DNA of 64,000 nt from Channallabes apus (Eukaryota > Chordata > Actinopteri > Siluriformes > Clariidae), in assembly GCA_030522415.1 (NCBI GenBank), contig CM060109.1, positions 30,835,892 to 30,899,891 on the forward strand, in the 5' to 3' direction. The notes under the pieces were generated by a model, which saw nothing but the letters and a program-made list of their open reading frames with translations, had not been told where the DNA came from and made no database searches. Of this stretch, positions 1 to 13,599 are shown in pieces; positions within the stretch are counted from its first letter, which is position 1, and each line of letters begins with the position of its first letter. A program made the position numbers and the translations under genes.

Positions 1-1683
1 ATTACAGAAATAGTCCAAAATAATATTTATAGTCTGCAAATTTATGTGGGTGAATAGAGTTTATACATTTAAATAGAGTTTATACATCCAGGATTACATA
101 CATACACATAAATTGTAGGTAGATAGATAGATAAATACCTTTAGTGTGAGTGTGCATGTGTGAAATAATGAATTACTGAATCTCTCTATCCATACAAATA
201 GATGTGCAGGATAGTATCGTGGAGTCCTTCATAATTTTTAAAAGCTTAATATCTTGAGATATTAATATTTGGTTCCCAGGAATAAAACAATGCAATGAAT
301 CATATAGTTATTTTTTTCCTTTCACTGACACACTTTTCGCATGTCATTAAGTGCCACTGTTCACTAGACGAGCTAACTACGTAAGTACTTATCAGTCCAT
401 TTTTATTAGTTCTAACAGTCTTGAATTTGTACTGTATTTGCACATATAACATCGTCAGTGCTGTTTCGTATGTCCGTGATAGCAAACCGATCTGAAGAGG
501 GAGAAGCCAAATTACAATCTGATTACGGCCCCTAAAATGCTGAGGCTGGTCATGGTAAATGGATAATGAGGGGAGCAGTTTCACAGAACACTCTAAGTAC
601 CCGCTGAGAAGCTAAGACGACACGGACAACCCACGTTATAATTTTTAAAACAGATAAGAGTGTGCAACAGGATGATAATTGGGAGTCTTCAAAAGGGCTG
701 TGAAGCTTTTGAGATGCATGAATTCAGAAGGAGAGAACAGGAGAAGGAGTCTCACAGGCAGACCATTCAGCTAATCTCTGAAGAGAGTTTTCTGACATTT
801 TCATCTGATATGATGAATCATCTAGCGTTCATCTGATATGATGAATATGCAGCTTTTAGAAATGTCACATTTTTCTTCTGAATACATGCTGATTAAGTCA
901 ATTTATATGAGGCTAAATTACACTTAACTGGTGTTTTAGCTAATAATCTGTCAAGGGGTACAATAACTGCAGCAACTTGCTATTAAAAGGCAGGTGCAAA
1001 ACAAGCTACTTTGTAAATTATTTATTTACTGTATTTGATTTTTTCCTATGGACTTCTTACTAAGCCTTAATACAGAGATAATAAGACGAGTGAATGATGC
1101 TGTGCTGTTTGACATGCTGTAGTGAGCACTGTAAAACAAATCTCTATGCAGTGTTTGCAATCTTGTTGACCCAGACCTGTGATGTTAATACTGGGTACAA
1201 GTTGAGAGCAGGATTGTTGCTCACTAAAACAGGAAACAGACACTGACTGCTTTCAGGATCTGCAGCACAGTATAGTGTTGTGTTCTGACAGCACAGAAAA
1301 CTCCCAAAGCATAACTCATGGTTTTTGAATTGTCAGACAAAATGGACATCTTTTTTCCCGTCTCTGCATCCCGATTATAAGACCATTCAAGCTCCTGAAC
1401 CTGTATGCCATGCTGTTAGTGCGGCACAGCACACACACACACACACACTGAAACACATGCAGCTCAAGACCCAGTGTGAGCTCGGTTTGGCTTCAGGCTC
1501 CGCGCATCAACCTGCTGTTTTCTGTTCAAATAACCTCTCTCTCACACACACACACACACGTCTAAACCAGCCGTGCTGTATGGATTTCTACATTGCACAC
1601 GCATATATTTAGAGCTGAATAAAATGCATCTCCATATCTTGCATATCCTGATAAAGTCTGTGATTAGTACAGTGTAAGTAAAT
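1..1683. other. Gene-free left flank
   Basis: I see no coding exon or recognisable transposon end in this stretch. It holds a short GATA-like repeat near 120-135, a direct repeat of an ATCTGATATGATGAAT-type sequence near 805-845, and CA tracts at about 1430-1450 and 1542-1560. It lies downstream of the minus-strand exon at 1844-1940, so it is probably the first intron of that gene. Confidence 0.5.
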
Positions 1684-1843
1684 CAATAAAAAATCCATTT
1701 GAGCTCTCGCAGGAAACCTGTTAGCCTCCAGAGCATAGTTGGCACGCATAAGCAGCGATATAAGTTGATTATTAATATTAATATTATTATAGTGCGTAAC
1801 ACACAACCCCGCACGCACCCCTCCCGTTGCTTTGCGGTCTTAC

Positions 1844-1940
1844 CTTCGTCAGCAGCGGCTGGTCTCGGCGTGTGGCCGTGTGAGGAGAATCCATCCCCGA
1901 GTCCGCACAGGAGCGCCGCGGCGAGCAGCAGCTGGGACAT
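1844..1940 (-). CDS. First coding exon of a secreted or membrane protein (signal peptide); gene not identified
   Basis: The ATG at 1940-1938 opens a 32-codon reading frame, MSQLLLAAALLCGLGDGFSS and onward, which is a classic signal peptide: a short polar start, an 11-residue Leu/Ala core and small residues near a likely cleavage site at about residues 17-20. The frame runs into GAAG|GTAAGA at 1844/1843, a strong splice donor, giving a phase-1 intron. A phase-1 intron directly after a signal peptide is common in genes built of extracellular modules. The exon sits in a GC- and CpG-rich island. The frame also extends upstream to an ATG at 1982, but the ATG at 1940 places the hydrophobic core at the N-terminus and is preferred. 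The other exons would be left of position 1 or in decayed intronic sequence. I do not recognise the gene. Seen: signal peptide, donor, CpG context. Inferred: that it is expressed. Confidence 0.6.
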
Positions 1941-2142
1941 GGTGGCCGAGTGAGCGCTGACGCCGCCGCACTTCACCGCCACTGAAGTCCGAGTGCAGCC
2001 CTCCGGTTCTCGGCGACGAGCGAAATGTTTGTGGTGTGCGTGTGGGTATAACGCTGTATAACGTGCCCTTCCTCACACACACACACACACACTCCTTGCG
2101 CTTCGACTCGGCGAGCACTGCACGAGAACGCGAGCGACACCG

Positions 2143-2178
<36 letters not shown>

Positions 2179-2260
2179 TGGGCAGAGAATTGCACTCACA
2201 GACAGATTAGACTGCGGCGACACCGCTACATGGCTGTACTGATGTGGCCTCTTGAGACTG
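1941..2260 (-). promoter_or_regulatory. CpG-rich 5' UTR and promoter region of the minus-strand gene
   Basis: Base composition changes sharply from AT-rich flanks to a CpG-dense stretch with repeated GCG/CGC steps between roughly 1800 and 2220. This is the pattern of a vertebrate CpG-island promoter, located directly upstream of the signal-peptide exon. No convincing TATA box is visible. A (GA)n purine tract lies at 2143-2178 and a CA tract at about 2074-2092, both within the presumed 5' UTR or core promoter. Confidence 0.5.
2143..2178. repeat. (GA)n microsatellite in the promoter region
   Basis: Nearly uninterrupted GA repeat with one A insertion, on the upstream side of the CpG-rich exon. 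Polypurine tracts of this kind can be nucleosome-poor, but no function is shown here. Confidence 0.85.
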
Positions 2261-2830
2261 AAGGATGGAAACCACAGCCTTAGACCAAACACCGACTCTG
2301 TGCTCCCTGACAGTGATTACTAAGTGCAACGAGCGAGATTTCAATTCATTCCATACTGACGTGTGAACTCAAACTGGAAGCAAAGCACTTTATTATAAAT
2401 GAAATCTCCGCAGTTCAGCACCCAGTAGGACCATCTAACGCACATCAGTACTGCTAGATGGGAAATGGAGCTTAATTCATGCTCAGAATAGAAGTAATCA
2501 AATTGCATAACAGGCTAATTTTAAATGGAATAAAGAAAAATAAATGATAGCTGATTTCTTAGAGAATTCAGAAGCCATTGTTCGTGGCAACACAAATTAT
2601 TCAGAAATGAATGTGACAAAAGGATTTTTCTCTCTACAACGAAGACAAAAAAAAGGAATTGTCGTGCAGTAAACCCAAAGGAACATGGTTACAGATGGAA
2701 AGAAAACACCTCTATTACTTGGAGGCAACAAGATAATTCAAAATGAAGCTCAAAAAATACAACAGTGAGGCATAAAATAATGGTCATCTTGGTTGGTTGT
2801 CCGGGACAGTTGCTGATCAGTGCATGACCC

Positions 2831-3072
2831 TTGGAAACAATTGTGTTGATTAGCTGTTGGAAACAACCGTGATCATTGATTGGTCATTGGAAGCCATTAT
2901 TTTTAATGATTAGTTGTTGAAAACAATGCTGATCATTGAGAATTGAAAACAATCGTTTTCAGTGATTATCTGTTGGGAGAAGTAGTGATTAGGGATTGGT
3001 CACTGGGAAAAATAGTGAACAGGTTTTGGTCACTGGAAAAAAAATAGTTATCAATGATTAGTTGCTGGGAAG
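2831..3072 (+). repeat. Decayed minisatellite, about 8 units of roughly 30 bp
   Basis: Units begin with TTGGAAACAAT or a variant (TTGGAAGCCAT, TTGAAAACAAT, TTGGGAGAAGT, CTGGGAAAAAT) and continue as GTGATCATTGATTAGT-like sequence, with a period of about 26-32 bp. About eight successive units can be lined up by eye. The units have diverged by substitutions and small indels, so the array is old. It is not coding. Confidence 0.7.
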
Positions 3073-3734
3073 AGAGCACTGAACAATTCAGCGAGGATGT
3101 AAACAATGCTGGTGGGTCAAATGAACTGAACGTATATTACCAGCAGCACATTCATAAACAGTTTAAAGTTAATCAAAAATCATAAGATAATTCTGGTTAA
3201 CACTAATTGAAAAACAAGGACATATCCCAAGTGCTAAATAAATAATAAAGGTAGACAAGCAAATATACATTCAATAATGAGTTAAATAAGTAAGGTAATA
3301 AGGCTTTTATTTTATTAACCAATAGGCCTCTATGGACCACCTCAAATCTGGAATTTTATTTGGATTAGCTGGATTCAATATACGTAGAAGATAACCTGAG
3401 CAAACTGAATAATGAGTCTAGGTCTCCAAGGCACATTTGCCACCAGGGTATAAATCATCACAGATCTTTTATAATGCTACTCCTACAGCATTAATGCCCT
3501 AGCACCATAATTGTAATTTTCCTTGCGACTTTCTATAAATCAACAGTGTACTTCTTTAGATGTTTTGTCTTGTTCATTTGACAGCGTCTGTTTTTCTCTT
3601 TCTCTTGATCATGTCTCAAAGTTTGTGTTGTGGTAAAAAAAATTTGCTCAGCATTTGGACTATTTGATGCACTTCAAAAAGGTAGCTAATATTTCTCATT
3701 ATGAGATTGATGATCAGTGTAAGATCATTAAGCC

Positions 3735-3736
<2 letters not shown>

Positions 3737-3770
<34 letters not shown>
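3737..3770. repeat. (TC)n microsatellite
   Basis: Uninterrupted TC dinucleotide repeat. Confidence 0.9.
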
Positions 3771-3773
<3 letters not shown>

Positions 3774-3915
3774 TACTCACTAGCAGATGCCTTTGCCTTT
3801 TTCTTGAAGTAGCCAATTGAAACAAGCAAAATTGTCTGCCAACAAATTTGGGAAATTTTAAGCTTGAAATTTGTAAAAAATAAATAAATAAAAAAAATAT
3901 ATAAAAAATATATAT

Positions 3916-3930
<15 letters not shown>

Positions 3931-3974
<44 letters not shown>
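3931..3974. repeat. (TA)n tract at the left edge of a Tc1 element
   Basis: Pure TA dinucleotides directly abut the CAGTGG terminus of the Tc1 element at 3975, so the TA target-site duplication is part of the microsatellite. Confidence 0.9.
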
Positions 3975-5594
<1,620 letters not shown>

Positions 5595-5634
5595 TATATA
5601 AAAATTTCTTAAAAATTAAAAATGATTAAGCATA

Positions 5635-5761
<127 letters not shown>

Positions 5762-5789
5762 TTAAATATGCTTAATCATTTAAAAATTT

Positions 5790-8125
5790 TAATAAAAAGA
5801 ACTCCTAATCATATTTTGGTTAAGATATTTACATGTTCAAATTTAATAATTTATTTATTTAATTAATTAGTTAGTTAGTTTATTTGTTTGTCTTGATTTG
5901 TATCCACATAAATACAGTACATCCTGCATACTGGAGTAATCGTGCTGGGTGGGCTATATACTCTCTAACATCTGAGTCTATTACCACTGAAAGTTTTCAA
6001 ACTCCAAGCCACCTAAGCTTATTGCCTGATTCTGATTTGAGGTTGCAGGGGCTAATCAGGGCTTTATGAGTGCTGCTTATCCCTAGTGCTCCCTCGGGGT
6101 AAGGGAGCTGTTCTCTACTACAGTGCTGTGTGCCTTGTACTAGTATTATACTTTTACACAAAATACATTTTCACTTTGTTGATGAAATGCTTTGAAGACC
6201 CAAAAACAACCAAAAAAAAAAGTGTATGTTAGATGTTATTTACACGTGAATCCCACCACATAGTGGATGAAGCATGCTGATGGTATAAAACTGTTTTTAA
6301 TGGTTTTCCGTCTGTGGCTTATCACCACTGGTCAGGGACTATGCAGGGCCATAAGATGAAATGTGGAAGACACAGAGTCAAGATCATGTTTTTGGAACTG
6401 AAAGCACAAGGGCTACTGAAGACTGCCCACACAGTGGACGACCCACAACACGCTTCAGGGAAGCTTATGCATTTACAGTACTAAAGCTCTGGCTTTCAGG
6501 CAGAAACCACCAACTGTTCTTTATATTCCTTTACCCCAAGCTAGCAACAGAGCTCAGCTTTGTAAAACATGCTTCCTCATGCACGTACATTGTTCTGTAT
6601 CTGTCTATTGCAATCTTTTGTGCAATCACTTTATGACATATAAAATAATAGTGGAGGAAAATTATATAATTTGATCTCCATGGTACAAGTAAGTACATGT
6701 CATTCTTTTATATTTGTTATAATTTAAGGGGATTCAACTGTTCTTTGACTAAATTAAGACTGTTGCATTTTCACTGTTATTTTTGATTACTGATCTTATT
6801 TTGGTACTGACGTTTAACACTAATAGACTGCTAATGTCCATCACAAAGCCAGTGTAGTATCTAGAAATCACTGAACCTTTCTTAAAGGTCAGCAATTAAA
6901 AGTGTTGCAGTCTTACTAGCGGAATCAAATGAGCCTGATTGTGTTGTTAGAACTGCAGCGGAGAAAAAAATGACTTGCTATAATTCAAAGAGTAATTATT
7001 TTTTCATAACACAAAGTACTTTATGTACAGTAGGCTACCGCTGCCTGCCAATGCCTTTGAAACAAAGCTACAGTACATATAGCCATAAAATGGCCTAACT
7101 GCTTAGCTCATATCTATTCAAATGATCACTTATATTCATTCAATACAGAATATTATTTCTATTCGTACAACAGGTGACTTGTTGCAAAATAATGGTAAAG
7201 CTACTTGTATAAGATGTGTAAATAAACTGTCACATATCACTATACATCATCACCTCTCTCATGGTCAGCAGTTAACCTTTAGCTTTTAAGTAGTATGAAA
7301 GACACACAAAGAGAAAAGCACATCAACTGATGCAAAGCTCTTGTGCTAATAAATATTCTACTGGTGTAGTGGAGGCCTTTGGCCCTGTCAATAGCAGTGA
7401 TGCTCAGACCAGACCTCTGGGTCCTTCTGCGCTTCCACAAGCCCGACAGCACATGTGCGAACATGCCACGGGGCTGCCCCACTGACTCCAAACCCAACTT
7501 TCTTTACCACTTCCCTGTCCATGCTTTATAAGCCAGTGAATTGAATCTTTCCCTATGAAGTGTACGCTTATCTACTCTACTTCTCTTCACAAGTTCCTGG
7601 TGTGTTAGATTGGCGTTATTATAGAGCCTGCATGTCACCTCTGGTCTACATGCCAAGTCACTTACAACCATACACATATCTCTTCATAAGACCTGAAATG
7701 TTCTGTCTGTCATCACAATGGAGAAGTTTTAGAATAAAAAAGTTTTTAGAATAAGTGTTGTGTATATACTCTCAGCGGCCATATTACTGGGCTTAGCTAC
7801 GTTGCATTTGTAGTTACACCACTTATTGGCATTCTTTTTTAGATACACCAGAAAATACACCATACCGTATGTCCACCTTTGAAGTGTATAATTCATGACT
7901 GTAGCTTGTTATTGTTTTTGTGTACAGTTTGCGAAACAGTTGAAACGGACCGCCATGAGAACGCCATATTCAAGATAAATCACCTGACCAAAATAAAGAA
8001 ATCACAAACTCTCACTTCACCCTTTCACATTTGTCTCATTTACACTCTTTCTGCTGTATAAGCCAAGAATTTAACCATCCAATGACTTTTTTGGCCAATA
8101 TTCAGGGGGTCTACCATTATCAGCA
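5790..8125. other. Gene-free AT-rich stretch
   Basis: No supported gene. There is a (TTAG)/(TTTA)-like run at 5840-5890. ORFs of 60-90 codons here lack any recognisable domain, and the DNA around them is AT-rich and stop-dense. Near 7768-7800 a phrase TCAGCGGCCATATTACT resembles the tip of a common teleost Tc1-like repeat but is too short and decayed to call. Confidence 0.4.
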
Positions 8126-8450
8126 GTTTGGCAGTGACATTGTCATGGTACTGTAGGTGCATTTTACAGTAGTACATTGGGATTACTAGGATTATTAAAC
8201 ACCAGCTACACATGACCGCTAAAGTCATGTTACTGTCCATTCATCAGTGTCTGTTTCAGAGCAGCAGGGTGCTGCTGTCTGGATGGTTTGGTTGGTGGAC
8301 TGTTTCTCAAGCCAGCATTGATATTAAGGTGCTGGGCCTGATGCACTTATACTAGCTCCACACACATCCTATTGAGACACTGGCATGTTAGTGTCACATC
8401 TGTGCTGATAAACAACCACCACCCAAATCAGTGGTTATTCGTTCCAATAA
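8126..8450. repeat. Decayed high-copy teleost repeat
   Basis: The phrases GTGACATTGTCATGGTACTG, TGGTTGGTGGACTGTTTCTC and AACCACCACCCAAATCA occur in the order expected of a very common teleost interspersed repeat that tells of CATGTCAGTGTCACTGCAG-type palindromic arms. Identification is from memory of that repeat's wording, so the boundaries are approximate. No coding content. Confidence 0.35.
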
Positions 8451-8899
8451 TTAATGAGGAATAGGAGGCTGACAAATTGTGCATAGTGAGATATGAAAAA
8501 TGTTCTAACTGATCATAGAGTGTATACTGTATTTGTGTGATTGCAGAATAGAATAGATAGAATGTGTGTTTCCCCATTTAAAATTTTTCAGTATTGGCAA
8601 AACAGGTTAGGCACTTGTTACAGGGGAGCAGAATTCAAAATGAGAAGAGTGCATTTGTGGGGTTTCTAACTGAAGTGCAGAATTTCAGTACAGCACTCCT
8701 ACTAAGTGGAAAAGGGCAAATGATGCACCCCAGGGTCTGAGATACACTGTTAATAATCAAGAGCTTAGATGACAGCTATTTGTTAGATGAATCACTTCAG
8801 TCAGGCTGAAAAGAGAAATAATTGCACTTTTACCCCACATTCCCCTTAACTTCAGATCCTTTGGGGATATGACTGTTTCATACTGACATTCCTGTCCAC

Positions 8900-8903
<4 letters not shown>

Positions 8904-8953
<50 letters not shown>
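8904..8953. repeat. (GT)n microsatellite
   Basis: About 25 uninterrupted GT units. Confidence 0.95.
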
Positions 8954-8956
<3 letters not shown>

Positions 8957-10031
8957 TATAGGGATTAACAAGGTGATATAAGAGTTCAGATTCACTGTAA
9001 TACGAGTGATTAAACCATACGATTGTGCTTCCACTACAGATTGAGCTGCATGAACTGAATATTTCACAGTTTCGCGGTTAATTGTGAAAAATGCTGGCAA
9101 ACCTATTTGTTGAAATTCAACCAGGTGCTTGTCATATTTTGTCACAGGTGCCTTGCCTGATTGTTACTTTTGTAAATATTGATTTACATGAGGAGTTCAA
9201 TGCGCATGTCAAGCTCTTACAAAGGAAGCACAGAGACTGCAAAATACCCTGAAGTCTTTGGTCTTAACTACCTGTGTGGTTTTAGCCATGACACGTTACG
9301 ACAGTGTCACTATTTCAATATGCAAGTGATAACTTTTCCCAAACCAGCTGGTCTGAAAAAAAATAATCAATGTGACATATCAATGTGTTTCGCGCAGGCA
9401 CACACCCACACACATGCACATGCTGTGGCATGGAGGCTCTATGGTGAAGTGTACAATGCACTCAGGTACACAGAGAAATGTTTGACTTAACACTGCCATC
9501 TAGAGAAACTAGAAAAATCAGGATTTTAACATTTAAACTTAATGACTGTCATGCAATAATCTAAATGAGGTCGTTGCTTCATGAACACGATGAAAAGATG
9601 AATAACCTCTTATCATTTTTAAAGCCGTAGATACTTGATATTTAAAAAATCCCCACTGCATTTGGATGAAGATGTTTCAATCCAAAACATCAGCGATAGC
9701 TCTGTAATATCAATGAGAAAAGCCTCTTTGCGGTCATTTTTGCAGAAACGCCATAATGAAGGTAGTCTGCCTCATCAGTATGCGGCAGAAACTGTGTACA
9801 AATAAGGTGTACAAATGAAGTGCTTGCATACTGTACATTTGATTCTATCAATGTTTAATGTGCACCAGCTTCTAAATGACTAGGATTATATCCACAGGTC
9901 TCATCTCCATATTTCCTACTCTATGTTTGATAGGAAATATACATTTTTCAGTATATAAATGAATAATTGTTCATTGCTACAATGCATTGCAGTAACATTT
10001 TATGTGGCTGTCAAGGGGATTATTCTCTCTT

Positions 10032-10062
<31 letters not shown>

Positions 10063-10260
10063 TTCTCAATTCAGTAAAATGACACTAAGCCAGTGACAAC
10101 ATGTTGCACCAACAAGTAAATATTTTAAGGCCACATATGAAGTATCTCATGTGACAGATTAATAATGCAATTATTAATGGTGTAGCCCCACCATAATAAA
10201 CATGTCTATCCTTTTTTCAAATGGACAGAAAAAAGGCTTTTTGCTTTGAGAATAAACTTT
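8954..10260. other. Gene-free stretch
   Basis: Nothing coding can be supported. It contains a CT/CA compound repeat at about 10024-10063. The open frame at 9179-9490 has no recognisable domain, and its end runs through a CA tract. Confidence 0.4.
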
Positions 10261-10355
10261 AGGCTAATGGTACACTATATGGACAAAAGTATTTGGACTC
10301 TTGACCATCACACCCATATATATACAATATACAGTATATTATATTGGATGGTTAA

Positions 10356-10373
10356 TATCTATCTATCTATCTA

Positions 10374-10432
<59 letters not shown>

Positions 10433-10452
10433 TGTATATATATATATATCTA

Positions 10453-10506
<54 letters not shown>
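10356..10506. repeat. (TCTA)n and (TA)n microsatellite
   Basis: Several ATCT units followed by two long TA arrays separated by TGTACTG. Its right end is the TA target of the Tc1 element at 10509. Confidence 0.9.
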
Positions 10507-10508
<2 letters not shown>

Positions 10509-12075
10509 CAAACCGGATTCCAAAAAAGGTGGGACATTAACAAATTGTGAATAAAAACTGAATGCAATGATGTGGAGATGGCAAATGTCAATATTTTATT
10601 CAGAATAGAACATAAATCACGGAATAAAAGTTTAAACTGAGAAAATGTGTCATTTTAAGGGAAAAATATGGTGAATCAAAATGTCATGGTGTCAACAAAT
10701 CCCAAAAAAGTTGGGACAAGGCCATTTTCACCACTGTGTGGCATCTCCCCTTCTTCTTACAACACTCAACAGACGTCTGGGGACCGAGGAGACCAGTTTC
10801 TCAAGTTTAGAAATAGGAATGCTCTCCCATTCTTGTCTAATACAGGCCTCTAACTGTTCGTCTTGGGCCTTCTTTGTCGCACCTTCCTCTTTATGATGCG
10901 CCAAATGTTCTCTATAGGGGAAAGATCTGGACTGCAGACTGGCCATTTCAGTACCCGGATCCTTCTCCTACGCAGCCATGATGTTGTGATTGATGCAGAA
11001 TGTGGTCTGGCATTATCTTGTTGAAAAATGCAGGGTCTTCCCTGAAAGAGATGACTAGATGTTGTTCTAGAACCTGAATATATTTTTCTGCATTGATGGT
11101 GCCTTTCCAGACATGCAAGCTGCCCATGCCACACGCACTCATGCAACCCCATACCATCAGAGATGCAGGCTTCTGAACTGAGCGTTGATAACAACTTGGG
11201 TTGTCCTTGTCCTCTTTGGTCCGGATGACATGGCGTCCCACATTTCCAACAAGAACTTCGAATCATGACTCGTCTGACCACAGAACAGTCTTCCATTTTG
11301 CCACGCTCCATTTTAAATGATCCCTGGCCCAATAAAAACGCCTGTGCTTGTGGATCTTGCTTAGAAATGGCTTCTTCTTTGCACTGTAGAGTTTCAGCTG
11401 GCAACGGCGGATGGCACGGTGGATTGTGTTCACTGACAATGGTTTCTGGAAGTATTCCTGAGCCCATTCTGTGATTTCCTTTACAGTAGCATTCCTGTTT
11501 GTGGTGCAGTGTCGTTTAAGGGCCCGGAGATCACGGGCATCCAGTATGGTTTTACGCCCTTGACCCTTACGCACAGAGATTATTCCAGATTCTCTGAATC
11601 TTCGGATGATATTATGCACAGTTGATGATAACTGCAAAGTCTTTGCAATTTTTCGCTGGGTAACACCTTTCTGATATTGCTCCACTATCTTTCTGCGCAA
11701 CATTGTGGGAATTGGTGATCCTCTACCCATCTTGGCTTCTGAGAGACACTGCCACTCTGAGAAGCTGTTTTTATACGCAGTCATGTTGCCAATTAACCTA
11801 ATTACTGTTAATTGGTCTTCCAGCTCTTCGTTATGCTCAAATTTACTTTTTCCAGGCTCTTATTGCTACTTGTCCCAACTTTTTTGGGATTTGTTGACAC
11901 CGTGAAATTTGGAATCAACATATTTTTCCTTTAAAATGATACATTTTCTCGGATTAAACTTTTGATCCGTCATCTATGTTCTATTCTGAATAAAATATTG
12001 ACATTTGCCATCTCCACATCATTGCATTCAGTTTTTATTCACAATTTATTTAGTGTCCCAACTTTTTTGGAATCC

Positions 12076-12080
<5 letters not shown>
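10509..12080 (-). mobile_element. Tc1/mariner element, family 2 (about 1572 bp, inactive)
   Basis: Termini: CAAACCGGATTCCAAAAAAG on the left, and the inverse ending GGAATCCGGTTT at 12080. The terminal inverted repeats are about 210 bp and end in an inner direct repeat of CCCAAAAAAGTTGGGACA, present near both inner ends (about 10700-10718 and 11872-11890). This is again an IR/DR layout. Both flanks are TA microsatellites. The outer base pair differs slightly between the two ends, so the last 1-2 bp are uncertain. Confidence 0.9.
10728..11730 (-). pseudogene. Tc1-family transposase with stop and frameshifts
   Basis: It starts at the ATG at 11730 (MGRGSPIPTMLRRKIVEQYQ) and the frame ends at 10728 after RRGDATQW. 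The N-terminal half is intact: a helix-turn-helix around TQRKIAKTLQLS and a basic GRKT linker, up to the first catalytic Asp in WSDES. Directly after DES comes a TGA where CGA (Arg) would continue the frame, a typical CpG-decay change. The frame then continues as [15 protein letters not shown] frameshift follows near 11050, before [10 protein letters not shown] (second Asp). A further one lies near 10880, between SPDLSPIENIW (catalytic Glu) and the C-terminal block EQLEACIRQEWESIPI. Seen: all three catalytic residues in separate frames. Inference: inactive for many generations. Confidence 0.9.

Positions 12081-12136
<56 letters not shown>
12078..12136. repeat. (TA)n microsatellite
   Basis: TA array directly abutting the right end of the Tc1 element; presumably the other half of the array at 10356-10506 before insertion. 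Confidence 0.9.
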
Positions 12137-13129
12137 TGTATATTATGCATCCTATTTCAAATGTCCTGTTATACTAAACTCTGGGAAGGGTTTCATCTAC
12201 AGGGTTTGATCATTCACCCACAAGAGCATTAGTAAGTATGTCACTAGTACATCCCAGAGGTGTTCAGAGGAGTTGAGGTTAGGGATCTGTTCAGGCAAAC
12301 CTTTACAAGTCATCTCTTCCTGGAACATACTTTATGCACTGGGGCATTATCATTCTGGAAAAGGTTTCAGGTTTTTTTTTATACTACACCATTTATAAAC
12401 TTTGTTGTAACATTTGGTGGAAGACCTATATAAAGGTGGATGGTCATGAATCCACATCCTTTTGTGCAAGTGCATATCCATCTTTCAATGCCGAATGTGC
12501 AGAATCTAATTTTAAACAAAAACTCGAGTGGTATAAGTGTCTTTTAGCATCTAGGAGCAAATTAAATACTGAGACACAGTATAATTCTAATGAAGCCAAA
12601 TAAAATTCAGAGTAACCATCGCAATATAATACTAAATACACATTATTCTAAACTAGAAGCCTGGAGTCCTGGAGAGTTTTATGATTTCTTTGCTCTTGAA
12701 CATGGTAAGCCTGGCCATTACCCAGTGAGATGAACCATGAGCAAAAAAAATAAATAAATAAAAAAATCATGAAACTCTGCTGAACTCTGCTCCATCAGGA
12801 CTGGAATCAGGCATTCCTGATCTCAGCTAGCTAACACAAGAACATTTTTATTCAGCTCCCTTAAGGCAGCACTGACAGACTATTGTGTAGAGCCATGAAG
12901 CTGTATAATGTGTTGTGGGTATTGCTTGGTTTCATTTTGCCTGCTGTTTCTGGATGATTGAATGGAAGTCAACAGTCAACCGGCAGCTACAGCAGCAGGA
13001 TTTTCATTTTAATTATTTTATCACTAGTATAGTCATCAGATCAAAATAAAGTATTTGTGTTTCATATTTGATAAAGTATATCAACATACTTGCAACCTTA
13101 TGTACAATGTTATTTATAATATTATTAAA

Positions 13130-13445
13130 CCAACTATGTTAATATCTGGTATTCATTTCCATTCATTTATTTTCCATCCTGCTAAGCCTATGCAAGTTAA
13201 TTCAAGGCACAAAGCAGGGAACACAAAGGATGGGGTGCCAACCCAGTGAAAGGTTGTGACGATTTGTTTTAACTGTTAACTGTTTTAACTGTTTTAACTG
13301 AGACAGGAGTAACCTGTGGAAACCCACAAGCACAGGGAGAACATGAAACTCCAAACACACAGACCAGAAGTGATATATGAACCGCCAACGGCAGCCCCAC
13401 CTTGGAGGTGTGAGGCAACTGTGCTAATGACCATGTCAACTAACT
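13130..13445 (+). repeat. Teleost interspersed repeat, GGGAGAACATG type
   Basis: Shares ordered phrases with the copies at 22655-22960, 30240-30590 and 53385-53640: GGGGTGCCAACCCA, GGAAACCCACAAGCACAGGG, AGAACATGAAACTCCA and TGGAGGTGTGAGGCAACTGTG. It has the look of a tRNA-unrelated short interspersed repeat or LINE 3' tail. The class cannot be settled by reading. Confidence 0.5.
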
Positions 13446-13599
13446 TAACTTATTAGGTGCAGCACAGCTCCAGGGTAATACTAATGTCAAGATGTTGTCT
13501 GTGTGAACTGTTGTACTGTACATGGTCCTTGTGTGGCTTTCCTATGGGTTCTCAAAAAAATATGCTGGTAGGTGGCTGGCTACACTAAAAATTCTCCAG

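Larger units (their letters stand above)
10273..12400 (-). mobile_element. Old Tc1-like relic, split by a TA array and a younger Tc1 insertion
   Basis: The left tip at 10273 (CACTATATGGACAAAAGTAT) after a TA, with TTGACCATCACACC following, is the end of a common teleost Tc1-like family. From about 12165 to 12360 the minus strand holds decayed transposase-gene sequence of the same kind: CTCTGGGAAGGGTTTCATCT, CCCAGAGGTGTTCAGAGGAG, GGGATCTGTTCAGGCA and TGCACTGGGGCATTATCATT. The reverse complement of this segment corresponds to the region encoding the [12 protein letters not shown] catalytic block in intact relatives. The right end could not be located. Everything between 10374 and 12136 (TA arrays plus the 10509-12080 element) was added later. 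Confidence 0.55.

Noticed and set aside
1325..1612. 95-codon frame with CA repeats upstream of the exon
   Set aside because: Two CA tracts create its His-Thr runs; no start context or homologous motif.
7768..7870. TCAGCGGCCATATTACT phrase as a transposon tip
   Set aside because: Only about 17 bases resemble a common teleost terminus, and no opposite end or internal similarity could be found.
10246..10554. Open frames of Tyr/Ile repeats (about 100 codons) over TA arrays
   Set aside because: They are translations of TA microsatellites, as are similar frames at 11962, 14080 and 42150; there is no protein evidence.
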